Source: Bradyrhizobium sp. 164
Lineage (GTDB): Bacteria; Pseudomonadota; Alphaproteobacteria; Rhizobiales; Xanthobacteraceae
NCBI RefSeq assembly: GCF_023073715.1
Contig: NZ_JADPKA010000016.1
Span: 45,660-109,659, forward strand
Direction: 5' to 3'
Length of the DNA stretch: 64,000 bases
In this document: piece by piece, positions 12,068 to 21,813 of the stretch
How the letters are laid out: the number at the start of each line of letters is the position of its first letter
Position numbering within the stretch: position 1 is the first letter of the stretch
The notes under the pieces: generated by a model
Told to the model about the DNA's origin: nothing
Seen by the model: only the letters and a program-made list of their open reading frames with translations
Database searches by the model: none
Made by a program: the position numbers and the translations under genes

Positions 12068-12323
12068 GCCAGCACTGAGGCGTTGGGCCAACGAGATGGC
12101 GTTGGTGGGAAGGCCCTCGCGAGGGCCCATTGTGCTGACATCGCCAGCCCGGTCGTTGCATTCCGCACATCTTAACAGCGTCAGGCCAATTGCTGCAACT
12201 CCGCAAGATTCATTTTCGAGAGGATTGAATCTCGGGCCAGCTCGTAGCTTGCAAATCTTGATGCAACGTTCGCGATGCAAATCCTTGAATCAGTCGAACT
12301 ACGCGTCAAGACTAAGGTTGTAA

Positions 12324-14435
12324 ATGAAGCATGGTCAGACAAGGAGCGTCGATGGCGCGCGAACTGGAAGGCCAACGCCCTCCGCTCCTGACGATGATCC
12401 CTATCTATGGTTGGAACAGATCGAAGGCGCGCGGGCGCTGAACTTCGTCGAGCGGCAGAATAGCAGAACCCTGGAGGTGTTTGGCGGACCCGCAGCCGAA
12501 CGAGACGGAGATGCGCTGACAGCGATTTACGACCGACCTGACAATATCCCCTATGTCAGCCGGCGCGGCGGGTATCTCTACAATCTGTGGAGGGACGCCA
12601 CTAATCCACGCGGCCTCTGGCGGCGAACCACTCTGAAAGAGTATCGCACGCTGAAGCCGTCATGGGACATTCTGCTCGACCTCGATCAACTTGCCGTCAG
12701 CGAAGGCAAAGACTGGCTTCTGAATGCCACGGCCGCACCGCCTGGAAATCACTCGCGATGGATCTTGAGTCTATCGCGCGGCGGAAGCGATGCCGTCACT
12801 TTGCGTGAATTCGATTCAGACACGAAGCTCTTCATCCACGATGGCTTTATCTTGCCGGAAGCCAAAGGCAGCGGCGTATGGCTCGATTCCGATACGCTGG
12901 TGTTGTTAAGCTCCCATGGCGATGGCATGGCCGCGACCACCGGCTATGCGCGCACGGTGAGGCTGTGGCGGCGTGGTATGCATGTTGACAAAGCGGCAGT
13001 GATCTTTGAGGCCAAGGCCGCTCATGTGTCCGTCGGTTGCAGTGTTGACGACACTGTCGTGCCGCCCAGGATCTGGTTCCTCGATGCGACAGACGTCTCC
13101 AATTGCGTGGTCTGGCTGGGCGATGAAACGGGCGCCAAGACGAGGCTCGACTTGCCAAGTAACATCTGGATGCGGTCGCATCGCAACTGGCTTGCCCTGA
13201 AGCCGCGCGAATCCTGGTCTGTGGCAGGGCAGACCTATGCCGCGGATACGGTGCTCGTCATCCCGCTGCCGGCATTCCTGGCGGGCAGCCGCCAGTTCGA
13301 GATTCTCTTCGAGCCGGGGCCGCGCCGTGCGCTGCAGAGCTTCTTTTGGAGTGCGGGCAAAGTTGTGCTTTGTATTCTCGACGAACTCCGGCCAGTCTTC
13401 GAGATCTGCACGCCATCCGATCATGGCTGGATCCGCGAGCAATTGGGCGGGCTTCCTGATCTTGGCGTGGTCGACATCTGGTCTCTCGATCGCAATCCGT
13501 CCGAGAGCAATGGCGACTTGCTGGCTCACGTCGAGGATCCGCTCACCCCGCCGTCCCTCATCCTGATGGAGCGGGGCGTTGGCAGTCCCGCCGTGCTGAA
13601 GCAGGCGCCGAAGACGTTTGCCGCGGAGCACTGCGTGGTCACGCGGCACGAGGCCATCTCGCTCGACGGTGAGCGAATTCCCTACCTACAGACCGGCCCG
13701 GTCAGACAGACCGGCAACGCGCCGGTCCATCTGAGCGGATATGGCGGGTTTGGGATCTCCGTGAAACCGTATTACAATTCCGCGCTCGGTAAGCTTTGGC
13801 TTCACTGCGGCGGCACCACGGTTCAGGCAAATTTGCGCGGCGGCGGTGAGTTCGGCACGCGCTGGCACGACGCCGGCCGGCTGGCCGGCAAGAGATTGTC
13901 GCATGACGATTTCGCAGCCGTCGCCGCCGATCTCGTTAAGCGCGGCGTGACACAGGCCAAGCGGATCGGGGCCGAGAGTGGATCGAACGGCGGCATCCTC
14001 ATTACCAACATGCTCACGCGATATCCCGGGCTCTTTGGCGCACTGTTCTGCACCGTCCCGCTGATCGACATGCGCCGCTACACCAAACTGCTCGCCGGGG
14101 CGAACTGGCTCGCCGAATATGGCGATCCCGACAACGCTGAGGAGTGGGAGTGGCTGAAGACCTATTCTGCCTATCATGCCGCAAGACCCGGGCAGTCCTA
14201 TCCACCGATCCTGATGGCCACCAGGCGGCGGGACGATCGCGTCCATCCCGGACATGCGCGCAAAATGGCAGCGAAGCTGCAGGCGATGGGCTATGAGGCT
14301 TATTTCTACGAGCATGCCGCCGGCGGCCACGGCTATGGCAAGGACAACAGGGAGCACGCCAGCTTGTTGGTGCTGGGCCTGCGTTTCCTGAAGAGCAGGA
14401 TCGGCTGGCTGGATACCGAGACGTCAGCGACGTAG
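12324..14435 (+). CDS. Prolyl oligopeptidase family serine peptidase (S9)
   Basis: A 703-residue S9-family serine peptidase with an N-terminal beta-propeller (about 30-430) and a C-terminal alpha/beta-hydrolase domain. The catalytic serine is S554 in ESGSNGGIL, the aspartate is D637 or D638 in RRDDRVHP and the histidine is in the late GGHGYG. No signal peptide is seen, so it probably cleaves short peptides in the cytosol. It lies between the nifS and nifB operons. A related prolyl oligopeptidase gene (y4nA-like) sits on the NGR234 symbiotic plasmid as I recall. I found no sigma-54 element upstream. Start ATG 12324 is tentative. Confidence 0.85.
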   Translation: MKHGQTRSVDGARTGRPTPSAPDDDPYLWLEQIEGARALNFVERQNSRTLEVFGGPAAERDGDALTAIYDRPDNIPYVSRRGGYLYNLWRDATNPRGLWRRTTLKEYRTLKPSWDILLDLDQLAVSEGKDWLLNATAAPPGNHSRWILSLSRGGSDAVTLREFDSDTKLFIHDGFILPEAKGSGVWLDSDTLVLLSSHGDGMAATTGYARTVRLWRRGMHVDKAAVIFEAKAAHVSVGCSVDDTVVPPRIWFLDATDVSNCVVWLGDETGAKTRLDLPSNIWMRSHRNWLALKPRESWSVAGQTYAADTVLVIPLPAFLAGSRQFEILFEPGPRRALQSFFWSAGKVVLCILDELRPVFEICTPSDHGWIREQLGGLPDLGVVDIWSLDRNPSESNGDLLAHVEDPLTPPSLILMERGVGSPAVLKQAPKTFAAEHCVVTRHEAISLDGERIPYLQTGPVRQTGNAPVHLSGYGGFGISVKPYYNSALGKLWLHCGGTTVQANLRGGGEFGTRWHDAGRLAGKRLSHDDFAAVAADLVKRGVTQAKRIGAESGSNGGILITNMLTRYPGLFGALFCTVPLIDMRRYTKLLAGANWLAEYGDPDNAEEWEWLKTYSAYHAARPGQSYPPILMATRRRDDRVHPGHARKMAAKLQAMGYEAYFYEHAAGGHGYGKDNREHASLLVLGLRFLKSRIGWLDTETSAT

Positions 14436-14897
14436 TGTAGTTGTTGGACGGCGGTTCGTGCGATGTCGACCGAGGCGGCTGCAGCCTTACGAATCTGATC
14501 GGCGTCCAAACCCGCACGACCTTTTCGAGATGCCAACCAACGTTTGGACGCACGGTCCAATTCATGGCCGTCGGCACCCTGGCCACTCGGCGTTTTCTCT
14601 TCACCCCGACAATGCCTTCCGGAGTGTCAGGGCAGGGGCCCGCGTGATCTTCACGACATAGGTCGGCAACAGGGGGGCTGCTTCTTGTCTGCATCTACGT
14701 AGGATCGCCGGTTCAAGTTGTCCTTCAAAGCGTCCGGAAACGTCTTTTGCGGATTGTGCTTTGCATACGCGTCACATTTCGGCGACAAGATCAACTTTCA
14801 ACGACACCAGCCGCCATGCTCTTGGCCCAAGGGCATAGATGAAGCAGCGTACCCGCCGTCATCATAGCGCGGCCAGCGGTCTTGTGATCGCAATCTC
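14436..14897. other. Non-coding stretch before the nifB control region
   Basis: I see no gene or recognisable remnant here. The NifA-dependent control region of nifB begins at its right end. Confidence 0.5.
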
Positions 14898-14913
14898 TGT
14901 CAGCTTTCCAACA
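14898..14913. promoter_or_regulatory. NifA upstream activator sequence of nifB
   Basis: TGT-CAGCTTTCCA-ACA is an exact TGT-N10-ACA site, centred about 90 bases upstream of the -24 element of the nifB promoter. Confidence 0.82.
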
Positions 14914-14992
14914 TGAGTTGATAAAACGGACATTCGAGCAGGCGTTATCTAACTGCTTGAAGCGAACCAAAAAATTCGTTTGTTGGCAGGTA

Positions 14993-15008
14993 TGGCACGC
15001 CAGTTGCT
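14993..15008 (+). promoter_or_regulatory. Sigma-54 promoter of nifB
   Basis: TGGCACGCCAGTTGCT is a perfect match to the -24/-12 consensus. The same 16 bases, plus the preceding A, recur at the nifH promoter (21897). Transcription should start near 15019, about 60 bases before the nifB ATG. The frame of nifB is open upstream of this promoter, but any start there could not be transcribed from it. Confidence 0.93.
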
Positions 15009-15078
15009 CTTGGCTTTTCAGAAACGATTCTGGGGATGCTTGCCTGGAAGGATTCGACTTGCGAAGAGAATTGGAAAA

Positions 15079-16635
15079 ATGAGTACTTCAGCGCAACACC
15101 AGGTATCCTGCGGCGGCGGCGAGATCAGCGAGACCATGCAAGTCATGGCTAAGCACAAGAGCTGCGGTACGGTCGGTGGAAGCGGCAAGGCGAGCTGCGG
15201 ATCTCAGGCCGGCATCGGCAATGTGCCAAATGAGGTCTGGGAAAAGGTGAAGAACCATCCCTGCTACAGCGAGGAGGCGCACCACCATTATGCCCGCATG
15301 CATGTCGCGGTCGCGCCCGCCTGCAATATTCAGTGCAATTACTGCAATCGTAAATACGATTGCGCCAACGAATCGCGCCCCGGCATTGTCAGCGAGAAGT
15401 TGACGCCGGAGCAGGCCGCCAAGAAGGTGCTGGCGGTCGCTTCCGCGATCCCTCAGATGAGCGTGGTCGGCGTTGCTGGCCCTGGCGACCCCCTGGCGAA
15501 TCCGGACAAGACATTCAAGACGTTCGAGCTCGTCAATAAACTCGCGCCAGATCTCAAGCTGTGCCTCTCGACGAACGGCCTGGCGCTAGCTGATCATGTC
15601 GACACGATCGCAAGACTCAAGGTGGATCACGTGACGATCACGATCAACATGATCGATCCCGATATTGGCGCAAAGATCTATCCCTGGATCTTTTACCGCC
15701 ACAAGCGCTACACAGGCATTGAAGCTGCAAGCATCCTCAGCAATCGGCAGCTCCAGGGCCTGGAGATGCTCACCGCGCGCGGCATCCTTTGCAAAGTCAA
15801 CTCGGTGATGATTCCCGGGATTAACGATCAGCATCTGGTTGAGGTTAACAAGGCCGTGAAGTCGCGCGGCGCCTTCCTGCATAACGTGATGCCGCTGATA
15901 TCGTCGCCCGAGCACGGCACCGTGTTCGGTCTCAGCGGGCAACGCGGCCCGACCGCACAGGAAGTGACAGCATTGCAGGATAGCTGCGAAAGAGAGATGA
16001 ACATGATGCGTCACTGTCGCCAGTGCCGCGCCGACGCCGTCGGACTACTCGGGGAGGACCGCGGCGCGGAGTTCACCATGGAAAAGATCATGGCCATGGA
16101 CATCAAATATGATGAGCAGGCCCGAAAGGAGGATCAGGCCAAAGTCGAGAAGGCGCGCATTGCAAAGCTTGCGGCCAAGCAGGAGCAGGTTGCGGGGCTC
16201 GCCAGCGCGTCCAGCGAAATCAAGGTGCTGGTGGCGGTTGCAACCAAGGGCTCGGGATTGATCAACCAGCACTTCGGTCATGCCAAGGAGTTCCAGATCT
16301 ACGAGCTCTCGACTTCAGGCGCAAAATTCGTTGGTCATCGTCCTATTCATCCCTATTGCCAGGGCGGCGATGGCGAGGACAGCAAGCTCGAAATCGCCAT
16401 CGGCGCCATCAACGATTGTCATGCCGTGTTCGTGTCAAAGATCGGCGGCTGCCCGAAGGCCGAATTGATCAAGGCCGGAATCGAACCGGTCGATCAGTAT
16501 GCCTACGAGTTCATTGATGGCTCGGCGATCGCCTGGTTCAAACTCTATCTCGATAAAGTCAATGAGGGGAAGATCAAGCACATTGAGCGGGTCGATCCGG
16601 CGGCCCGCCGCAATGCGCTGATTTCCGCCGCCTGA
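15079..16635 (+). CDS. nifB: FeMo-cofactor precursor (NifB-co) synthase, radical SAM
   Basis: A 518-residue radical SAM enzyme that makes NifB-co, the 8Fe-9S-C core of the FeMo cofactor. The radical SAM cysteines are C82, C86 and C89 in [16 protein letters not shown]. An N-terminal cysteine-containing stretch and a C-terminal NifX-like domain (about 405-510, [19 protein letters not shown]) are both present, the usual architecture. ATG 15079 is chosen because it is the first start after the sigma-54 promoter. fdxN follows after 17 bases. Confidence 0.96.
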   Translation: MSTSAQHQVSCGGGEISETMQVMAKHKSCGTVGGSGKASCGSQAGIGNVPNEVWEKVKNHPCYSEEAHHHYARMHVAVAPACNIQCNYCNRKYDCANESRPGIVSEKLTPEQAAKKVLAVASAIPQMSVVGVAGPGDPLANPDKTFKTFELVNKLAPDLKLCLSTNGLALADHVDTIARLKVDHVTITINMIDPDIGAKIYPWIFYRHKRYTGIEAASILSNRQLQGLEMLTARGILCKVNSVMIPGINDQHLVEVNKAVKSRGAFLHNVMPLISSPEHGTVFGLSGQRGPTAQEVTALQDSCEREMNMMRHCRQCRADAVGLLGEDRGAEFTMEKIMAMDIKYDEQARKEDQAKVEKARIAKLAAKQEQVAGLASASSEIKVLVAVATKGSGLINQHFGHAKEFQIYELSTSGAKFVGHRPIHPYCQGGDGEDSKLEIAIGAINDCHAVFVSKIGGCPKAELIKAGIEPVDQYAYEFIDGSAIAWFKLYLDKVNEGKIKHIERVDPAARRNALISAA

Positions 16636-16652
16636 GAGGATGGGTTCAGACA

Positions 16653-16877
16653 ATGCCGTTCAAGATCATCGCCTCGCAATGCACGGGCTGTTCGGCGTGC
16701 GAAACGCAGTGCCCGAACTTCGCTATTTCCGAGCGAGCCGGCGTTTTCCTGATCGATCCTGAGAAATGCACCGAGTGCGCCGCCTACTTTGATGAGCCGC
16801 AATGCGTGGCGGTTTGCCCGGTTGACAATACATGCGTGCTCGACACGGCACTGCCGCGTCACCAGGAGCCTGCTTGA
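16653..16877 (+). CDS. fdxN: 2[4Fe-4S] ferredoxin FdxN (FrxA)
   Basis: A 74-residue bacterial-type ferredoxin. The first cluster motif is [12 protein letters not shown]; the second set is CTEC, then C52 and C56 in QCVAVCP. Ferredoxins directly after nifB supply electrons for NifB or nitrogenase in rhizobia. ATG 16653 follows GAGAGGATGG. It is complete and probably co-transcribed with nifB. Confidence 0.93.
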   Translation: MPFKIIASQCTGCSACETQCPNFAISERAGVFLIDPEKCTECAAYFDEPQCVAVCPVDNTCVLDTALPRHQEPA

Positions 16878-16885
16878 GGGCTACG

Positions 16886-17997
16886 ATGGATGTCACTACG
16901 ACACTAAAGGTTCAGAAACTCGGGCGGATGATGCTCCGCCTTGACGAGGCGCCGGTCGCGGCTTTCGCCTTCTCTGACCAGGTGGACGGCTGGCCCTGGT
17001 CGCAAACGTTTTCGCAAGTTGCCAAGTCATATTCTAGCGACGAGCACGTCGGCGGGAGCGCGTCGAGCTATTCCTGTCGGCCCCAAGGCCTCCGTCTTGA
17101 GCGTGGAGGATCGATTTCGCCGATGGGCCCACGAAGAGCGGACGCGTCTTCCGCGACATCAATCCAGGCACCTGCAGCCATTGTTGATCAGGCGACATTC
17201 ATGCCCGAGGCCTTCTTCAGTTGGTCATCCGAAAGAGGGCGTCCTCGCCGAGTCCTGTCTTGGTCGCACGGTGTCGACTCAGCCGAGCATCATCCCAGGG
17301 CGACAGGGCTATCCTATCACCTCGATGAAAGTGCAGAAAGTACACCTGCGCCACGCCAAGGCGTTCGCACCGGATCACGTGATGCGGAAACGAATTTCTT
17401 GCCACTCGTGCGGTGGGCGCCACCAAGCCGGAATTCGGCTGCTATGAGAGTACCTCGTGTGGGTCTTCCTGTTCTCGCTCGACGCATATTGCCGACTTGC
17501 AGATGCGTCTCGGGCAACTGGGGAAGGACGGCAGCTGTCGGGAGACTGCTGGGGCTTTGCCCCGCGGACAGGGCTGGCGCCAAGGTGTTGTTGGGCACGC
17601 TCGAGCGTATGGGCGGGACCGTGAGTGATGACGTCCACAATGCCATCGGTTGCCGGGGTAATCAGGTCGACTCTGTCGGCTGTGCGCATCCCGCGCTGAA
17701 GCACGCGCCTCGCCGCCGGCTCAAGCACGCCTCCCTCGATGGCAGACGCGCGTGCCGCGTCGATGGCTTCTTCAACATCAACCATGGGCCCACGACAGTC
17801 TCGAGCATCTGGAGTTTAGGTTGCGGGCGTTGATGTTGCTGCACCGGGACCCCGACAGGCTCATGCAATCCGTGATCGCAAGCGCCGCCGTGCGGGAATG
17901 GAGGGGGTTGATCGAGCATCATGATAGGGTGGTCCGTAAGGCCGGGCGCCTGCAAGGCGCGGTACAATTGAACTATGGAACAGGGACGGCAGCATGA
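16886..17997 (+). pseudogene. Decayed gene between fdxN and nifZ, possibly an LRV iron-sulphur protein
   Basis: No intact gene fills these 1.1 kb. Coding-like fragments occur in several frames: MDVTTTLKVQKLGRMMLRLDE from 16886, RRRERVELFLS near 17055, GRVFRDINPGTCSHC near 17137, and FRLRALMLLHRDPDRLMQSV with EHHDRVVRK near 17820-17940. The last block has the spacing of leucine-rich-repeat-variant (LRV) repeats, and LRV iron-sulphur proteins do occur beside nifB in other diazotrophs. The final frame overlaps the nifZ start by four bases. The family assignment is tentative, but decay looks clear. Confidence 0.4.
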
Positions 17998-18314
17998 GCA
18001 ACATCGCCCGTGACAGTGACATCGTCGAGCTGACGGACGCCCCCTTCTTTGATTATGGTGACAACGTGCGGGCCAACCGCACCATCCGTAACGACGGCAC
18101 CTATGTGGGCAAGGACATCGGTGAGGTTCTGGTCAAGAAAGGCGAGCTTGGCTATGTCATCTCGATCGGCACGTTCCTGCAACAATTTTATATCTATGGA
18201 GTCGAATTCCTCGGCTCCGGCAACCGCGTCGGCATGAAATGCAAGGAGCTCGATCTAGTCACGCCAAGCCACGAAGGCGAGGAGCCGTTCTTGCCAGGAG
18301 CGGCACCCCGATGA
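17994..18314 (+). CDS. nifZ: NifZ nitrogenase maturation protein
   Basis: A 106-residue NifZ. The family core is visible as GDNVRANRTIRNDGTYVGKD followed by GYVISIGTFLQQFYIYGVEF. NifZ helps form the P-cluster of the MoFe protein. The ATG at 17994 overlaps the stop of the decayed upstream gene (ATGA), and its own stop overlaps a second NifZ-like gene (ATGATGA), so the reading frames are coupled. Confidence 0.93.
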   Translation: MSNIARDSDIVELTDAPFFDYGDNVRANRTIRNDGTYVGKDIGEVLVKKGELGYVISIGTFLQQFYIYGVEFLGSGNRVGMKCKELDLVTPSHEGEEPFLPGAAPR

Positions 18315-18550
18315 TCGAACCAAGATCGCCAAAATACCGGTCAGGCCAACGTGTCAAGGCGGCAATCGATCTGCTCAACGACGGTTCCTTTCCCGGCGCG
18401 TCGGCGGAAGAGTGTCTGGTCAGCGTCGGGTACATTGGTGAGATCGTCCAGGTCGGTCGCCATACGGAAGCGAACCTACCCATTTATATGGTCGACTTCG
18501 GCAAGCACTTGGTGGTTGGCTGCCTCGAGGCAGAAATCTCTGCAGTCTAG
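18311..18550 (+). CDS. Second, shorter NifZ-domain protein
   Basis: A 79-residue protein with NifZ-like features, SGQRVKAAIDLLNDGSFPG then VGYIGEIVQVGRHTE and PIYMVDFGKHLVVGCLEAEI. It lacks the N-terminal region of its neighbour. It starts at an ATG overlapping the nifZ stop. The arrangement could be an old tandem duplication or a division of one longer two-domain NifZ. I have no basis for a separate function. Confidence 0.8.
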   Translation: MIEPRSPKYRSGQRVKAAIDLLNDGSFPGASAEECLVSVGYIGEIVQVGRHTEANLPIYMVDFGKHLVVGCLEAEISAV

Positions 18551-18561
18551 GATATCGCGCA

Positions 18562-18921
18562 ATGAACGCCGCAATCATCAGACGACATCATTCCGGATTG
18601 CCTGCGCATCCCAACGAGCTCGACCGGTGGCGGATCGTGCGCGCGCTGACGAAGCGCGAGCACTACCGATATGTCTCGCCAAAGGTGACAGCGGTTGCTG
18701 GCGGCTATCTGGTCGAGAGCCCGTGCTGCTCAGGCAATATCAATGCGGAGGGCGACCTCGTCGACGTCGCGCTGCTGCACCACGATAGGACTGGGGCGGC
18801 ATGGCAGCTGCTCCGCAAAGATCACCGCAAGGGCGTCTGGGAGTGGCATTCGACCCATCAACGGCTTGGCTTGGCGACAGCGGTTCTGAACGCCGACCCT
18901 GAACGTTTGTTCTGGCAATAA
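18562..18921 (+). CDS. Small protein resembling the DUF3024 family
   Basis: A 119-residue soluble protein. The pattern ELDRWRIVRALTKREHYRYV, then GGYLVESPCCSGNI and LNADPERLFWQ at the C-terminus, resembles the DUF3024 family as I remember it; the function is unknown. It follows the second nifZ gene after 11 bases and precedes another small nif-linked gene, so it is probably co-transcribed. It contains a CC pair. Start ATG 18562; an alternative start is not obvious. Confidence 0.65.
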   Translation: MNAAIIRRHHSGLPAHPNELDRWRIVRALTKREHYRYVSPKVTAVAGGYLVESPCCSGNINAEGDLVDVALLHHDRTGAAWQLLRKDHRKGVWEWHSTHQRLGLATAVLNADPERLFWQ

Positions 18922-18926
18922 GGATT

Positions 18927-19194
18927 GTGGAGATGGTGCTCGAAGGCGACTTGACAGAGATCGAGCAGACGCTCGCCGCTATTGATACAGCCTCTGAGCC
19001 CTGCCTGACGCTCCGGCAGAAAGTTCCACATCTTGCCTTCTTGCGAGGCGTCCGACATGACGCAGAGTCCGTTCCGCCGGCTTGGAAAGTTCGACCTGCA
19101 TCTGCTCGACAGTGGAGATCACTGTGTACAGATCACGAATGATCCACACCGCGCCGCCGGCATTGTGCTGGCCAAGCGCTCTGGCAAGTCATGA
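18927..19194 (+). pseudogene. Small nif-linked gene with a frameshift
   Basis: The first frame (GTG 18927) reads MEMVLEGDLTEIEQTLAAID through KVPHLAFLRG. Near 19045 the sensible text moves to another frame, EASDMTQSPFRRLGKFDLHL through ITNDPHRAAGIVLAKRSGKS, with a TGA at 19192-19194. Joined, they give about 88 residues with a single net shift of one base. I do not recall a characterised function; the position suggests a nif accessory protein. Either a recent mutation or a sequencing error explains the shift. Confidence 0.6.
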
Positions 19195-19993
19195 TCAAGC
19201 AATCGCCTTCCGGTGCCAAGCTCACACACGACGGCTAGGCCCGCGGGTTGCTTGCCATGCCGTAGTGCCCGGCCCGGGAAATATCACGATCAGGTCGCTC
19301 GCTCGTTCATCGGGTCCATGTGACGGGGGCAGGCGATGGTCTCGCAGAAGTGTTCGCTGAGGGCGGAATTGCCTGGGTATCTCAACGTGGCTTATTACAC
19401 CGAGGATACTGCGGTCAAATGGGGATGAGCGAACCGTGCTCGATCAGCTGACGAGGAGTAACGGTCAGGCATTGCAAGATTTGGCTTTGTGAGTACTCGC
19501 CCTTAAGTCCGCAGGACTTGAGAAAATAGGAGAAGACGTTTGCTCTTCGCGCGGTAACGCCGTGCACTCGCCGTGAAGGCCCGTTGATGCGCGCGCAAAG
19601 TGAGGCAGTGCGACTGTCCCGGCCGATCCGCGCTACTCCATCAATAGTATTGGCGCCTGGAAATATCATACTACGAAATTGGTGAGTGAAGTCGGCGCAT
19701 TCAAGCAAGAAGCGCTTTTCGAGTTGTTTTTCGAAGACGCATCGAGCGTCCCTTCTCTATGGCTTGCTTCCATGTTGAAGGGGCTGACGTGCACGTCGAA
19801 AATCGGGTTTGTCACGCGGATAAAGATCCAGAGGACAGAGGACAAATTCGCGTGTAGTTCCAGTTCTTATCTCGAAGAGAAAAATCCGCTTGAATAGTTG
19901 TCGATGACCATTGATATGGTAATGGGAAGCAGTTGCGTCTTCGCCAAAAGCAAGACGCTGCAGGCAAATGTGCAAAGCGAAATCGGAGAACAC
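19195..19993. other. 800 bases without a convincing gene
   Basis: A 30-codon frame from ATG 19336 (MVSQKCSLRAELPGYLNVAY, ending TAVKWG) and a 97-residue minus-strand frame (19708-19415) are open. Neither resembles a family I know. The area is probably decayed. Confidence 0.35.
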
Positions 19994-20167
19994 GTGGCAA
20001 AAAGCACCAAGCGCAAAGAGTATAGTAAGGATGACGTCAAGCTGCTCAAAGCGCACTCAAAGGCCCGCACCCCTGTAGCTAGGGTTTCAAAGCTTATGAA
20101 GCGATCCGAGGGCTCTCTAAGACAGAAAGCACGTACCTTGGGGATTGGCTTGGGTCACCAGCGCTGA
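19994..20167 (+). CDS. Small basic protein, SANT/Myb-like helix-turn-helix
   Basis: A 57-residue, lysine/arginine-rich protein, MAKSTKRKEYSKDDVKLLKA. The helical stretch with EYSKDDVKLLKAHSK, a central VARVSKLMKRSEGSLRQKA and the C-terminal GIGLGHQR resembles small SANT/Myb-like DNA-binding proteins common in rhizobia. The GTG at 19994 is chosen because GGAG lies just upstream and MAKS is a typical start. A role as a DNA-binding regulator is inference from shape only. Confidence 0.68.
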   Translation: MAKSTKRKEYSKDDVKLLKAHSKARTPVARVSKLMKRSEGSLRQKARTLGIGLGHQR

Positions 20168-20994
20168 GATACGCGTGAATGTTCGGAAATTGACCGGCGT
20201 GATGATCGAGACGGCCAGGCGGCTTACGACCGCCGGGCCACCTGATCTTTTTCAGGTCCCTGCGCCCGAGGAGCAGCTCGCGCGATGAACGAGCTGACCG
20301 GTTTGCTGAGCGGCTTACATCGTGAATATAGATTTACTGAGCTGGGAAAACACGGTCCGCGAGCGTGCCGGCGGATCATCATCTCGGCCGGTAGACGTCA
20401 TTCGGCGCTGAGCCATCTCCCTCTGCCTCCATACTTCTCGAGGCGCGGCGACTGGAACCTAGTTGCCCCCAAGAGGGAGCTTGGCACCATTTTTCCGAGT
20501 CCGGGGCCGACATCGTCGGCCTACAGCATTAGCGGCCGGCGGCTGACGCAGATCGCTCTGATGATGCTGCCGGCCGGCAAGCCGCAGAAAGAAGGGAATA
20601 GCCGCGATCCGGCCTACGGCGACAACATAGGTAGTCCGGCAGGAGATGTGCAGACAGCAGGCGCAGAAGCGTACAAGCATTTTGTATGTTCATGCGGAGC
20701 CGCGCCGGCATCCTCTTGTATGCGGGATTTGTTGTGAGGTGAGCAAAGCAGTGGTGAACATTGTTCATCGTTATCATCGAGACCGTCGATTTCGCCGCCG
20801 CGAGTGCCGCGCGCGGACAGCGCGGCGGCCGCGGCAGACTCCATGTCGGCAATGAGAATTGAATTGCGGGCCGCACTCGCTAGCAGCTGGCCGCATTTGC
20901 GGTAAGATCGTCTCATCTGGTATCCGACCAACGATTGAATCTGACGTCCTTCGAATGCGGGAGCTGCTCCTTGCTGCACTTTCGATATGTTGCC
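20168..20994. other. Stretch without a supportable gene
   Basis: A 150-codon frame is open from 20285 to 20737 (MNELTGLLSGLHREYRF...), but its composition and lack of any family resemblance make it doubtful. The remainder shows nothing. Confidence 0.3.
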
Positions 20995-21549
20995 TCAGGC
21001 AATTTTAAGCGTGTCGCCGCCGATTTCGCGGTTGCAAGGGCAGAGCTCATCAGTCTGTGTCGCATCCAGAACGCGTAACGTGTCAGTCGGGCTGCGGCCG
21101 ACATTGAGGCTTGTCGCATAGACATGCTGGATCGTGTTCTCAGGATCGACGATGAAGGTGTAGCGATGCGCGATGCCATCACGCGATCGCACTCCAAGGC
21201 CATCGACCAGTGCGCCCTTGGTGTCGGCAAACTGCCAGATCGATAGACGGTGCAGATCCTTGTGCTCACGCCGCCAGGCGAGCTTGCAGAACTCGTTATC
21301 GGTCGAGCCACCAAGCACGACTGCATCGCGATCGGCGAAATGCTTGGACAGGCGAGCAAACTCAGCGATTTCGGTTGGGCAGACGAATGTGAAATCCTTC
21401 GGGTAAAAAAAGATGACTTTCCATTTTCCGGGGAAACTCCTCTCAGTCAGCGTCTCGAAGGCGCTCTGCCCGTTCTCCTCTTGCAGGTGAAAGCCGGGCT
21501 TCACGCCTGTGATGTCGAACGGCGGCAACTTACTTCCAATTCCAGGCAT
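20995..21549 (-). CDS. Peroxiredoxin (AhpC/TSA, Prx6-like length) divergent from nifH
   Basis: A 184-residue typical peroxiredoxin. The peroxidatic cysteine is C57 in FTFVCPTE, and cysteines near the C-terminus (C170, C172 in DELCPCN) can act in resolution. It reduces peroxides in the cytosol, which suits the protection of oxygen-sensitive nitrogenase. It is transcribed away from nifH behind its own minus-strand sigma-54 element (21616-21601), so expression under nitrogen-fixing conditions is likely. A symbiotic, NifA-linked peroxiredoxin (prxS) is known in Rhizobium etli. Start ATG 21549. Confidence 0.9.
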   Translation of the reverse strand: MPGIGSKLPPFDITGVKPGFHLQEENGQSAFETLTERSFPGKWKVIFFYPKDFTFVCPTEIAEFARLSKHFADRDAVVLGGSTDNEFCKLAWRREHKDLHRLSIWQFADTKGALVDGLGVRSRDGIAHRYTFIVDPENTIQHVYATSLNVGRSPTDTLRVLDATQTDELCPCNREIGGDTLKIA

Positions 21550-21600
21550 ATTGTCCTCACAACATCGCGTTACACGGAAACAGCGTTCCGCGACTGGCAA

Positions 21601-21616
21601 AGCAAGCGATATGCCA
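21601..21616 (-). promoter_or_regulatory. Sigma-54 promoter of the peroxiredoxin gene
   Basis: On the minus strand TGGCATATCGCTTGCT matches TGGCAC-N5-TTGCW with one mismatch. It lies 52 bases upstream of the peroxiredoxin ATG. The nearest NifA site is the nifH one at 21814, about 200 bases away. Confidence 0.75.
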
Positions 21617-21813
21617 CCCATCTGCCGGCAAGTACCCATCATGCCGGTCGTGGAACATTCGCCTTTGATGCTGGCGTGTCCTCGAACCCCATCTGCACCG
21701 GATGGTCCTCAATTGACTTGGCCCGGCATTCCCCGTTCCGCGCTCTTTCGCCCGGCACTCGTAGTGGAATCCACGCGCCGGCTTTGTCGGGTTTGTCTCA
21801 GAGCTCTTGCCGC

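Noticed and set aside
12180..12200. Sigma-54-like GGCCAATTGCTGC before the prolyl oligopeptidase
   Set aside because: The gap between GG and GC is nine bases instead of ten, and there is no NifA site.
14980..15078. Longer nifB start upstream at 14980
   Set aside because: It lies upstream of the sigma-54 promoter, so it could not be on that transcript.
19920..19945. Sigma-54-like TGGGAAGCAGTTGC before the small helix-turn-helix gene
   Set aside because: GG to GC spacing is one base short.
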